Below are positions 6,622 through 13,423 of a stretch of DNA of 13,423 nucleotides, one piece after another. The translations under genes and the position numbers were made by a program. The notes beneath the pieces were generated by a model. It had not been told where the DNA came from. It made no database searches and saw only the letters and a program-made list of their open reading frames with translations. The DNA comes from an uncultured Candidatus Melainabacteria bacterium. GTDB lineage: Bacteria > Cyanobacteriota > Vampirovibrionia > Gastranaerophilales > Gastranaerophilaceae. The first letter of the stretch is position 1, and every line of letters begins with the position of its first letter. The stretch covers positions 1 through 13,423 of the forward strand of contig CAKUXO010000029.1 in the NCBI GenBank assembly GCA_934700385.1, read 5' to 3'.

Positions 6622-7959
6622 TTATTTTTTAATTGCTCTTTTATACCAAAAATAGATTGATTTCGCAACTTTAGAGCAGTTATGGCGAACAAGCCCTTCT
6701 TTATTTTCTTCAAGAAGACTTCTTTCAACAACTTGAACATTCAATTTTTTAAGTTCATTTGTATCTATTTCAACAGGAAGTGAGCCCGCTTGTTCATATT
6801 TTTCTGCTAAATTTTTTGGCATTTGATTATTTACTAAAACAGCGTCAAAGAAGTTTTTATTTGAATCGTCGATATCATCAAGTCGAACATGATCAAAAAT
6901 TGTTTTAACATGGTCTGAAACTGAATAGTTATCTGTTTCACCAACTTGAGTCATAGCGTTACAAACATAGATTTTTTTAGCTTTTGAATGCCAAACAGCT
7001 CTAGTGATATCTTTAACTAAGAAGTTTGAAATAATTGATGTATAAAGACTTCCTGGGCCAATTATAATTAAATCTGCACCTAAAATTGCCTCAACAACAT
7101 CTGGAGTTGGTTTGCAATTAGCCGGTTCACAACAAAGCTGCATAATTTTTTTACCTGCTTCAGGGATGTTGCTTTCGCCTTTAACAATTGAATCATCTTC
7201 CATTTTAGCGTAAAGTTTCATATCATCGCACGTTGCAGGTAAAACCCTACCTCTAATTAAAAGAACTTTAGAAGATTCTTTAATCGCTGAAACCATATCC
7301 CCACAAATTGCTGTCATCGCAGTAATAAAAAGATTACCAAAGCTATGACCTTCTAAACCTTCGCCTGTTTTAAAGCGATATTGAAATAGTTTTGTAACTG
7401 TATCATCATCATCTGCTAAAGCTGCGATACAGTTTCTTATATCTCCAGGGGGAAGTACGCCCATTTGTTCTCTTAATCTACCAGATGAACCACCGTCATC
7501 TCCCACTGTTACAACAGCAGTTATATTATTTGTGATTTTTTTAATGCCACGCAACAAGGTTGATAACCCTGTTCCACCGCCAATTGCAACAATTTTAGGA
7601 CCATGGTCAAGTTTTCTTCTTCTATATAAAACTTCGCCTATATCTTGTTTTTTACGTTTTGTATCAACATCATCAACATCTAAGATTGATAGATTAGTTT
7701 TTTTCCACGCTTGAATGAATAATATTGCGCCGACAAATATAAAAAGTATTCCAACGGGTTCTGGCGGAACAACGTGGAAAATATCTTTTGCAGTTCTAAC
7801 AATATAAAATAATGGTTCAAGTTTAAAAACAAAAGTTAAACCAATTGCCGCTAAAACAGAACCTGCCACACTAAGCGCAAACCATCTTTTAACCTTTAAC
7901 CCTGGAACTAAAAGAATTGCGTCTTTTGGCATTTTTACTTTTTTATTAAACATCCTCAT
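6622..7959 (-). CDS. yvcK: YvcK/CofD-family gluconeogenesis or cell-envelope morphogenesis factor, membrane-anchored form
   Basis: YvcK-family proteins bind UDP-sugars and, in Bacillus and relatives, support growth on gluconeogenic carbon sources and cell-wall synthesis or morphology. The 445-aa protein has a C-terminal YvcK/CofD-like domain: AIGGGTGLS (125-133), TVGDDGGSSGRLR (151-163), PPGDIRNC (170-177) and GHSFGNL (204-210). Two hydrophobic helices (about 26-45 and 69-85) precede it with a basic linker, so the domain should be tethered on the cytoplasmic face. The Bacillus protein is about 317 aa and lacks these helices; longer membrane-anchored forms are known from cyanobacteria. The ATG at 7959 is preceded by AAGGG; an in-frame ATG two codons later is an alternative. 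It is 14 bp downstream of the PxpA-like gene in the same operon. Confidence 0.9.
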   Translation of the reverse strand: MRMFNKKVKMPKDAILLVPGLKVKRWFALSVAGSVLAAIGLTFVFKLEPLFYIVRTAKDIFHVVPPEPVGILFIFVGAILFIQAWKKTNLSILDVDDVDTKRKKQDIGEVLYRRRKLDHGPKIVAIGGGTGLSTLLRGIKKITNNITAVVTVGDDGGSSGRLREQMGVLPPGDIRNCIAALADDDDTVTKLFQYRFKTGEGLEGHSFGNLFITAMTAICGDMVSAIKESSKVLLIRGRVLPATCDDMKLYAKMEDDSIVKGESNIPEAGKKIMQLCCEPANCKPTPDVVEAILGADLIIIGPGSLYTSIISNFLVKDITRAVWHSKAKKIYVCNAMTQVGETDNYSVSDHVKTIFDHVRLDDIDDSNKNFFDAVLVNNQMPKNLAEKYEQAGSLPVEIDTNELKKLNVQVVERSLLEENKEGLVRHNCSKVAKSIYFWYKRAIKK

Positions 7960-7973
7960 TATTAATTTTACCC

Positions 7974-8612
7974 TTATATTTGTGCATAAACTCGATTGTA
8001 ATTTATTGGTGTTGGTTTAATTATATCATAAGCTCTTTTTGCTTCTTCAAGAGATTTAAAATGAATTGTATCAGGTTTAATTTCCATTTCTCTAATTTCT
8101 CTTATAGAGCTATTTGAAGTGAAATCAACTTCAAGAGCCGCTTTTAAACCAAGTTTTTCAATTTCAGTTTTAATTTCGTTGTTTTGTATAATTATATTTA
8201 ACCATGGTGAAACTTTTTTTATAGCATTAGCAAAAGTTATAGCTTTTTCTAGTGAAGAATTAATATCTTCTTTCATCGCCCCATGACACCTTACACATTC
8301 AACTTCTAAATCAAAAGTTTTAGCATATTGTATTATTGCGCCAACTTGATAAATAACAACTGCTTCAAATTCTTCTTCTGATAATTCCATTTTTCTTTTA
8401 CCAAAACCTTGGATATCAGGATAGCCAATATGAGCGCAAAGCGCTATATTTTTTTCTTGAGCAAAAAGCAAGGCTTTTCTGATTGCCACAGGATCACCAG
8501 CATGAAAACCTGCTGAAACATTGATTGTACTCATATATTTTGCAATTTCAAGTTCTTCATCATTTTTATATATGCCATAGCTTTGAGCTGTATCACAGTT
8601 AAAATCGAACAT
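7974..8612 (-). CDS. LamB/YcsF (PxpA, 5-oxoprolinase subunit A)-like protein, short divergent form
   Basis: The family's PxpA works with PxpB and PxpC to open 5-oxoproline to glutamate using ATP. Recognisable family motifs: FNCDTAQSYG (4-13, family NCDLGE), SAGFHAGDP (33-41), AHIGYPDIQGFG (60-71) and CHGAM (109-113, family KPHGALY). The protein is 212 aa against roughly 250 for the family and lacks the usual C-terminal HGD-containing section; NCDLGE and KPHGALY are altered. No pxpB or pxpC partner is present, so 5-oxoprolinase activity is doubtful. Start choice: ATG at 8612 has GGAG 6 nt upstream and gives the MFDFNCD N-terminus of the family. The longer frame from 8663 would begin with TTG almost inside the promoter's -10 box. 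Confidence 0.8.
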   Translation of the reverse strand: MFDFNCDTAQSYGIYKNDEELEIAKYMSTINVSAGFHAGDPVAIRKALLFAQEKNIALCAHIGYPDIQGFGKRKMELSEEEFEAVVIYQVGAIIQYAKTFDLEVECVRCHGAMKEDINSSLEKAITFANAIKKVSPWLNIIIQNNEIKTEIEKLGLKAALEVDFTSNSSIREIREMEIKPDTIHFKSLEEAKRAYDIIKPTPINYNRVYAQI

Positions 8613-8665
8613 TTTTACTCCAAATCGTTTTGAACATAGTATTCCTGTCATTTTATCATACAAAA

Positions 8666-8671
8666 ATTATA
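8666..8671 (-). promoter_or_regulatory. -10 box for the pxpA-like/yvcK/panBC operon
   Basis: TATAAT on the minus strand would start transcription near 8659, leaving a leader of nearly 50 nt that contains GGAG before the ATG at 8612. No clear -35 box is visible. This position also rules out the longer TTG-initiated reading frame, whose start would lie upstream of the transcript. Confidence 0.5.
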
Positions 8672-8723
8672 CAATAGAATAAGGAAAATAACGCAGTATT
8701 TAAAAAAATTCATATTTTTTTAG

Positions 8724-8729
8724 TATAAT
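8724..8729 (+). promoter_or_regulatory. -10 box of purB, spaced for a leaderless message
   Basis: TATAAT ends 6 nt before the purB ATG at 8736 (spacer AAAGTT), with no Shine-Dalgarno sequence between. The usual distance from -10 box to transcription start would put +1 at the A of the start codon. A -35 box is not evident. The spacing and most of the flanking bases match those at the prepilin operon start (3369). Confidence 0.5.
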
Positions 8730-8735
8730 AAAGTT

Positions 8736-10007
8736 ATGATAGAAAGATATTCAAGAAAAGAAATTTCTCAAATTTGGGAATTAGAAAAAAAATATTCATA
8801 TTACTTAGATGTTGAACTTGCCGTTATTAAAGCGCAAGTTGAACTTGGAAATTTTAGCGAAGATGTTTATGAAAACATCAAAAAAACTGCTAAGTTTAAT
8901 TTAGAAAGAATTGATGAAATTGAAAAAGTAACTCGTCATGACGTTATTGCGTTTTTAGAATGTGTTAATGAAAACGTTGGAAGTAAATATTCACCTTATA
9001 TTCATAAAGGCTTAACAAGTTCAGATGTAATTGACACCGCCTTTGCACTTCAAATTAAAGACGCTTCTAAAATAATCAATTCTGACCTTGATAATCTTAT
9101 TGAAGTAATTAAAAATCTTGCTTTTAAACATAAAAACACAGTTTGCCTTGGAAGAAGCCACGGTATGGCAGCAGAAGTTATTACTTTCGGGTTCAAATTG
9201 TTAAATATTTTAGATATGTTTCAAAGGGCTAAAAAAAGATTTAATCAAGCTCTTGAAGATATTTTAGTTGGACAAATTTCAGGACCTTGCGGCACATATT
9301 CAAATATTTCACCTTTAGTTGAAGAAAAAACTTGTGAAATTTTAGGCTTAAAACCTGCAAAAATCTCAACCCAAGTTATATCAAGAGATAGACACGCTTT
9401 TTATATTCAAGCTCTTAGCTTAATCGCCTGTGCAATTGAAACATTTTCAATTGAGATAAGACATCTTCAACGCTTTGAAGTAAGCGAAGTTCAAGAAGGC
9501 TTTTCAAACGGGCAAAAGGGGTCTTCTGCTATGCCACACAAGAAAAACCCAATCGCAAGCGAAAATTTATCTGGTTTAGCAAGAATAATCAGAAGTAACT
9601 CAATCGCTGCTCTTGAAAATGTTGCGCTTTGGCATGAAAGAGATATTTCCCATTCATCTGTTGAGCGTATAATTTTTCCCGATAGCACAATTTTAATTGA
9701 CTATATGTTAAATCGTTTCAAAGGTGTTTTAGAAAATCTTGTTGTAAAACCTGAAAACATGATTAAAAATACCCATAAATATGGTGAAATAATCTATTCA
9801 CAAGCGTGTTTATTAAAACTTTGCGATAAAATGACAAGAGAAGAAGCCTATAAAATCGTTCAAAAAGAAGCTCTTGAAGCCTTTAACAACAATGAAAATT
9901 TCAAAGAAAAAATGAAAAAACATCTTTCAGATAATGAAATTAACGAATGTTTTAATCAAGAGAAATATTTAAAAAATATCGATATTATTTTTAAAAGATT
10001 TGAATAA
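8736..10007 (+). CDS. purB: Adenylosuccinate lyase
   Basis: This enzyme cleaves SAICAR to AICAR and adenylosuccinate to AMP, releasing fumarate, in purine biosynthesis. It is a homotetrameric member of the fumarase/aspartase superfamily. At 423 aa it is of normal length. Motifs: TRHDVIAFLE (about 66-75), GLTSSDVIDTA (about 91-101), GRSHGMAAE around H142, and the superfamily signature GSSAMPHKKNP (262-272) with the catalytic serine in the S263-S264 pair. It heads a three-gene operon, and its TAA shares one base with the ATG of ribE. It diverges from the pxpA-like operon across a short AT-rich promoter region. No Shine-Dalgarno sequence is seen. Confidence 0.97.
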   Translation: MIERYSRKEISQIWELEKKYSYYLDVELAVIKAQVELGNFSEDVYENIKKTAKFNLERIDEIEKVTRHDVIAFLECVNENVGSKYSPYIHKGLTSSDVIDTAFALQIKDASKIINSDLDNLIEVIKNLAFKHKNTVCLGRSHGMAAEVITFGFKLLNILDMFQRAKKRFNQALEDILVGQISGPCGTYSNISPLVEEKTCEILGLKPAKISTQVISRDRHAFYIQALSLIACAIETFSIEIRHLQRFEVSEVQEGFSNGQKGSSAMPHKKNPIASENLSGLARIIRSNSIAALENVALWHERDISHSSVERIIFPDSTILIDYMLNRFKGVLENLVVKPENMIKNTHKYGEIIYSQACLLKLCDKMTREEAYKIVQKEALEAFNNNENFKEKMKKHLSDNEINECFNQEKYLKNIDIIFKRFE

Positions 10008-10633
10008 TGTTCAGCGGATTAATTGAAACCATAAGCAAAATTGAAGATATAAAGTTAAATCAAAATGGCGCTAAAATTAGCTATTTAGCGGATTTTGACG
10101 ATGTTGAAATTGGTCATTCAATTGCCCTTAATGGCGTTTGTTTAACTGTTGTAAAAATTTCAAAAAATTTAATTGAAGTTGATGTAATGAATGAAACCTT
10201 GAAAACAACAAATCTTCAATTTTTAAAAAAAGGAGATGAAATAAACCTTGAAAGGGCGCTTTTAGTTACTCAAAGACTCCATGGGCACATTGTATCAGGG
10301 CATGTTGATTGTATTTCAAAATTAAGCTCAATTAAGCAAGATGGTTTTTCTAAAAAATTAAAGTTTAATTGCAATTCTGATTTAATTGTTAAGAAAGGTT
10401 CAATTGCAGTTAATGGCACAAGCCTTACAGTGAGCGAAGTTTTTGAAGATGGTTTTGAAGTTTCATTAATTCCTGAAACAATTTCAAAAACAAATTTAAA
10501 AAATTTAAAAGTTGGTGATATAGTTAATATTGAATATGATATTTTAGCAAAATATCTTCAAAAATTTAGCCAAGTAGAAAAGAAAAATTCAACAATCACC
10601 ACAGACTTTTTAAAAGAAAACGGATTTTTTTAA
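10007..10633 (+). CDS. ribE: Riboflavin synthase, alpha chain
   Basis: This enzyme dismutates two molecules of 6,7-dimethyl-8-ribityllumazine to riboflavin plus the pyrimidinedione precursor. The 208-aa protein shows the two lumazine-binding barrel repeats. The first opens with the invariant MFSGLIE and includes GVCLTV and MNETLKTTNL. The second begins around LHGHIVSGHVD (about 91-101) and includes NGTSLTVSE and IPETISKTNL, mirroring the first. Its ATG overlaps the purB stop by one base, so there is no room for a separate promoter or an FMN riboswitch before it. The lumazine synthase (ribH) that supplies its substrate is not in the window. Confidence 0.96.
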   Translation: MFSGLIETISKIEDIKLNQNGAKISYLADFDDVEIGHSIALNGVCLTVVKISKNLIEVDVMNETLKTTNLQFLKKGDEINLERALLVTQRLHGHIVSGHVDCISKLSSIKQDGFSKKLKFNCNSDLIVKKGSIAVNGTSLTVSEVFEDGFEVSLIPETISKTNLKNLKVGDIVNIEYDILAKYLQKFSQVEKKNSTITTDFLKENGFF

Positions 10634-10651
10634 AAAATAAGGATTAATAAA

Positions 10652-11848
10652 ATGTTTAGTTCAATTGAAGACGCACTTATTGATTATCAAAAAGGGAAAA
10701 TTATCATCGTTGTTGATGATGAAGATAGAGAAAATGAGGGGGATATGATTTGCAATTCAAATTTTGCAACCCCTGAAAACATAAATTTTATGGCGCAAAA
10801 TGCTCGTGGGCTTATTTGCGTTGCAATAGATAAATCAATTGCTGATAAAATGCAGCTTAATCAAATGGTTGCGCAAAACACAGAAAGCATGAAAACTGCT
10901 TTTACCGTTTCAATTGATGCAGATGAAAAATTTGGAGTTACAACAGGAATTTCTGCTTTTGATAGAGCAAAAACAATTGAAGTTCTTATGAATTCAAACA
11001 ATCCTGATGACTTAAGGCGCCCAGGGCACCTTTTCCCTTGCGTTGCAAGGCTTGGTGGTGTATTAGAACGAATTGGGCACACTGAAGCCGTTGTTGACCT
11101 TGCTAAACTTTCAAATTTACCTTTAGGGGGCGCTATGTGTGAAATTATGACCCAAGATGGGCACATGGCAAGGAGAGATTATATTTTAAAATTTGCACAA
11201 GAAAACAATATTAAAGTTATAACTGTAGCGGACCTTGTTAAATTCAGAATACAAAAAGAAATGATTGTTAAAATGGAAGCAAGTGCAAAACTTCCAACAA
11301 AATTTGGCGATTTTGTGATTTATGGCTATAGAAACATTTTAAATAATAATGAATATGTTGCACTTGTTAAAGATGATGGTTCATCTAAAATTCCTTTAGT
11401 AAGAGTTCATTCAGAATGCCTTACGGGGGATATTTTCCATAGCTTAAGATGTGATTGCAACTATCAACTTCATAGCGCTCTAAAAATGATAAATTCTTAC
11501 GGTAAAGGGGCATTAGTTTATATGAAAGGTCATGAAGGCAGAGGCATTGGTTTAATTAATAAAATTAAAGCATACGCACTTCAAGATAAAGGGGAAGACA
11601 CCGTTCAAGCTAATGTTTCACTTGGTTTTGCACCAGATTTAAGAGATTATGGCATTGGCGCTCAAATTTTAAGACAATTAGGATATTCAAAATTTAATCT
11701 TTTAACAAATAACCCTAAAAAAATTATCGGTTTAAAAGGTTATGGCTTAGAGGTCAATGAAAGAGTGCCAATTGAACCCATTATTAATGAATATAATGAA
11801 AAATATATTAAAACCAAAATCGAAAAAATGCACCATTTAATAGGTTAA
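10652..11848 (+). CDS. ribBA: Bifunctional 3,4-dihydroxy-2-butanone-4-phosphate synthase / GTP cyclohydrolase II
   Basis: The 398-aa fusion makes both entry precursors of riboflavin: DHBP from ribulose 5-phosphate (N-terminal half) and the pyrimidine precursor from GTP (C-terminal half). The RibB half has DDEDRENEGDM (22-32), TTGISAFDRA, RRPGHLFP and GHTEAVVDLA. The RibA half has the zinc site E-C-L-T-G-D...R-C-D-C with C256, C267 and C269, followed by GHEGRGIGL, DLRDYGIGAQIL and LLTNNPKK. All key residues are present, so both activities are expected. AAGG (10639-10642) lies 9 nt before the ATG. The gene is 18 bp after ribE. ribD and ribH must be elsewhere. Confidence 0.97.
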   Translation: MFSSIEDALIDYQKGKIIIVVDDEDRENEGDMICNSNFATPENINFMAQNARGLICVAIDKSIADKMQLNQMVAQNTESMKTAFTVSIDADEKFGVTTGISAFDRAKTIEVLMNSNNPDDLRRPGHLFPCVARLGGVLERIGHTEAVVDLAKLSNLPLGGAMCEIMTQDGHMARRDYILKFAQENNIKVITVADLVKFRIQKEMIVKMEASAKLPTKFGDFVIYGYRNILNNNEYVALVKDDGSSKIPLVRVHSECLTGDIFHSLRCDCNYQLHSALKMINSYGKGALVYMKGHEGRGIGLINKIKAYALQDKGEDTVQANVSLGFAPDLRDYGIGAQILRQLGYSKFNLLTNNPKKIIGLKGYGLEVNERVPIEPIINEYNEKYIKTKIEKMHHLIG

Positions 11849-11851
11849 AAA

Positions 11852-11877
11852 AATGCAAGTTCAATTGAACTTGCATT
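11852..11877 (-). terminator. Perfect-palindrome intrinsic terminator, mainly for the minus-strand gene
   Basis: Positions 11852-11864 and 11865-11877 are exact reverse complements (26-bp palindrome, 13-bp arms; the RNA loop would form from the central AATT). Read on the minus strand it is followed by seven T (A-run at 11847-11853), the classic intrinsic terminator layout, 44 bp past the stop of the gene at 11922-13163. On the plus strand it lies directly after ribBA but is followed only by AAAGTAATTTATTTT, so it would be weaker there. It probably serves both convergent genes. Confidence 0.8.
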
Positions 11878-11921
11878 AAAGTAATTTATTTTAAGCGGAA
11901 TGTGGGTGTGTGTAGGTTTGA

Positions 11922-13163
11922 TTATGCAAACGTTTTAAATGAGCCTTCGATGTTATCATCTATTACCTTTTTAACGGATTCTTCTTCCGTTGTAACGGCT
12001 TTTCTTTGAGTTTCAAGGTTATCTAATTCTAATTCAAGTTTTTTATCTTGAGTTTGAATTTGAGTTTGAAGTCTGTCATATCTTGCTTTTGCTTTATCAT
12101 CATCTTCTGTATAGTATGAATCCATGATATTTGATGTTGCGTCCCAAGATAAGCTATTCCATTTAACTTCTTTAGTTTCGGTATCTACTCTTGCTTTTTC
12201 AAGTAAGTATTTACCATTTCTTAAACAATCTTGTAAATAGTTTGGTCCATCAGTTACACCAGATGAATCTGATGAGCCATATTGAAGTGTTGGGTCAACA
12301 ACATATCTTGCTAATACAACACCACTTGAATCAACAAGGCTTCTTTTACCATCAGAACCTTTTACAATTCTGTTATTTGAAACAGATTCTTGAGTTGAAT
12401 TTGGAACTGTTTTAGCATCTTCAACAAGATTAACAGTTTCTGTGCTTGAGAAAGATGAAATTCTTGAATCGCTTGAATCTACTTCCTCACCTGTTGTATA
12501 GTCATAGTAAACTCTGTTACCATCAGTACCGATTAATTGAACTAATTTATTATTAGTATCAACTTGAAGTCCTTCTCTGCTAACTTTTGCGTTTGCAGAA
12601 TCTTTTAAATACAATCCTAGGGCTGAATCTGTGCCACTTGAAGTTTTAGGAATTACAACATAGCTATTACCTGTTTTTTCTTTTGTGTTGCTTGTTGTTG
12701 TATTTCCAACACGATAAACGCCATCTTCATCTTTTGCAGTTACAACGCTTGTTTTGCTTACAGAAGTTCCGGGGATTTCTTCTTCAGATGAAACAACAAT
12801 TGCGCCATAAGCATCTGTTAAACGATAAGCTGAATTACTTGAATATTCTTGACCTTCTGTTCTTGAATAAGAAGCAAGACCGCTGTCACTTGATGAAAAT
12901 TGTGCTAATGTACCACTGATAAGTGTTGCATAAGTTAGATTTGAAGTTCTGCTTACAACGTCGTTGCCATCTGTTCCTTGAGATAAAGACAATGAAATTT
13001 TCATTTGTCTGTTTGCAGTTGCGTCTTCATAATCTGAACTGATTTCTTCAAGTTGTTGAGATAAAACTAATCTCTTTTGAGAAATTTGTTGAGCTTTAAA
13101 CTCTAAATCACTTTTTCTTGCCGTTAGAAGTAACATTCTTCCTTGGCTTGCTGATAGTCCCAT
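11922..13163 (-). CDS. Ser/Thr-rich protein with coiled-coil ends, unknown function (probable exported filament or surface-associated protein)
   Basis: This 413-aa protein has no confident functional assignment. The N-terminus (1-55) is an amphipathic helix: MGLSASQGRMLLLTARKSDL, then EFKAQQISQKR and a Q-Q-L-E-E segment. The last 60 residues (from DDDKAKARYDRL) are a highly charged coiled coil ending in V-K-K-V-I-D-D-N-I-E-x-S-F-K-T-F. The middle (about 60-350) is rich in Ser, Thr, Asp, Gly and Val, with a single Cys, like an extracellular beta domain. Paired helical ends around a variable middle resemble the layout of flagellar axial proteins; this is analogy only. I associate similar ends with multi-copy proteins of gut Melainabacteria. 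No Sec signal is seen. The ATG at 13163 has AGGTGG 5 nt upstream; the in-frame GTG three codons earlier overlaps that site and is not the start. Confidence 0.75.
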   Translation of the reverse strand: MGLSASQGRMLLLTARKSDLEFKAQQISQKRLVLSQQLEEISSDYEDATANRQMKISLSLSQGTDGNDVVSRTSNLTYATLISGTLAQFSSSDSGLASYSRTEGQEYSSNSAYRLTDAYGAIVVSSEEEIPGTSVSKTSVVTAKDEDGVYRVGNTTTSNTKEKTGNSYVVIPKTSSGTDSALGLYLKDSANAKVSREGLQVDTNNKLVQLIGTDGNRVYYDYTTGEEVDSSDSRISSFSSTETVNLVEDAKTVPNSTQESVSNNRIVKGSDGKRSLVDSSGVVLARYVVDPTLQYGSSDSSGVTDGPNYLQDCLRNGKYLLEKARVDTETKEVKWNSLSWDATSNIMDSYYTEDDDKAKARYDRLQTQIQTQDKKLELELDNLETQRKAVTTEEESVKKVIDDNIEGSFKTFA

Positions 13164-13168
13164 TTTTA

Positions 13169-13174
13169 CCACCT
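13169..13174 (-). promoter_or_regulatory. Shine-Dalgarno sequence that fixes the start at 13163
   Basis: AGGTGG on the minus strand lies 5 nt before the ATG at 13163. The longer frame's GTG codon at 13170-13172 is part of this ribosome binding site, so the shorter start is preferred. Confidence 0.8.
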
Positions 13175-13346
13175 TTTTTTTAAATTACTTTTGCAGATAT
13201 ATAATTAAATATAGCTCTTACATTTTATTAATTCCCAGATAAAAATATCCATAACATGTATGATTTGTTTTTGGTTACATTTCTTAATATTTTTCTGGAA
13301 AGTGGGGCTATAGCATAATATACAACTTATTTTACCTTGAGTATCA
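13175..13346 (-). promoter_or_regulatory. Leader/promoter region of the coiled-coil-ended protein gene
   Basis: About 170 bp of AT-rich non-coding DNA separates the gene from the right repeat arm. On the minus strand TTGATA (13342-13347) abuts the repeat's inner edge and TATATT (13317-13322) follows after 19 bp, a possible but poorly spaced promoter that would give a leader of about 145 nt. A near-palindrome CATAACATGTATG (13250-13262) could be an operator. No open reading frame, RNA gene or clear riboswitch fold was recognised. Confidence 0.35.
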
Positions 13347-13412
13347 ACAAGCAGTTTCAAAATTTAACTCATACGAAAATGAAATATGTAGTAAGTTTAT
13401 GCGCTAACACAT
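13347..13412. repeat. Right arm of the perfect 66-bp inverted repeat
   Basis: This is the exact reverse complement of 1-66. Its inner edge touches a TTGATA element directed into the segment. Another 11 bases (13413-13423) follow before the window ends, and nothing is available on the left to compare them with, so the repeat could be longer than 66 bp. See the left arm for internal motifs. Confidence 0.95.
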
Positions 13413-13423
13413 TAATCTATAGT

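Noticed and set aside
8613..8663. Longer start (TTG at 8663) for the PxpA-like gene
   Set aside because: It lies next to the TATAAT box, adds 17 residues with no family counterpart, and lacks a ribosome binding site; ATG at 8612 has GGAG and the family N-terminus.
13164..13172. GTG start at 13172 for the coiled-coil-ended protein
   Set aside because: The GTG is part of the AGGTGG ribosome binding site of the ATG at 13163.
13175..13346. Riboswitch or small RNA in the leader of the gene at 13163
   Set aside because: Only AT-rich sequence and one short near-palindrome were seen; no conserved riboswitch core could be recognised.
1..13412. The whole segment as an insertion sequence or transposon defined by terminal inverted repeats
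   Set aside because: There is no transposase, and the cargo is mostly housekeeping biosynthesis; the only recombinase is a Xer-type enzyme, which does not need IS-like ends.
1..13412. Linear replicon with telomere-like inverted ends
   Set aside because: No replication or telomere-resolvase gene is present, the gene content is chromosomal, and sequence continues past the right arm.

Overview
The window is low-GC, gene-dense chromosomal DNA. It most resembles the uncultured gut relatives of Cyanobacteria (Vampirovibrionia/Melainabacteria, order Gastranaerophilales). This assignment is by recognition, not by a search. It rests on: several prepilins with an A-F-T-L-x-E cleavage site and a D-x-N-G...P-N-x-x-G-x-D-x-F tail; a YvcK/CofD-family protein of about 445 aa with two N-terminal membrane helices, as in cyanobacteria; and a Ser/Thr-rich protein with coiled-coil ends of a type I associate with this order.

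Layout. (1) 1-66: one arm of a perfect 66-bp inverted repeat whose other arm is 13347-13412, so the arms bracket nearly the whole window. (2) 109-3369, minus strand: four type IV prepilin/pseudopilin-like genes followed, 3 bp later, by a complete XerC/XerD-type tyrosine recombinase whose 3' end lies 42 bp from the left repeat arm. (3) 3495-4091, plus strand: a fifth, divergently transcribed prepilin with an EF-hand-like loop. (4) 4059-8612, minus strand: a compact operon of a short YcsF/PxpA-like protein, YvcK, PanB, PanC and a membrane-anchored protein of unknown function. (5) 8736-11848, plus strand: purB-ribE-ribBA. (6) 11852-11877: a palindromic terminator. (7) 11922-13163, minus strand: the Ser/Thr-rich protein with coiled-coil ends. 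(8) 13164-13423: a leader/promoter region and the right repeat arm.

How the genes fit together. The metabolic genes are ordinary: two committed steps of pantothenate (CoA) synthesis, one purine step shared by the AMP and IMP branches, and three riboflavin activities on two polypeptides. The ribBA substrate GTP derives from the purine pathway, which fits the linkage to purB. The surface genes (five prepilins plus the coiled-coil-ended protein) sit next to the repeat arms and the recombinase.

The most interesting possibility is that the 13.3-kb segment is invertible, or that its borders are recombination sites, with the recombinase and pilin operon at one edge. The sequence shows the repeat, the intact recombinase and their proximity. 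Inversion itself is inference. An assembly break at a dispersed repeat is the main alternative, because both window ends lie in or within 11 bases of the repeat.
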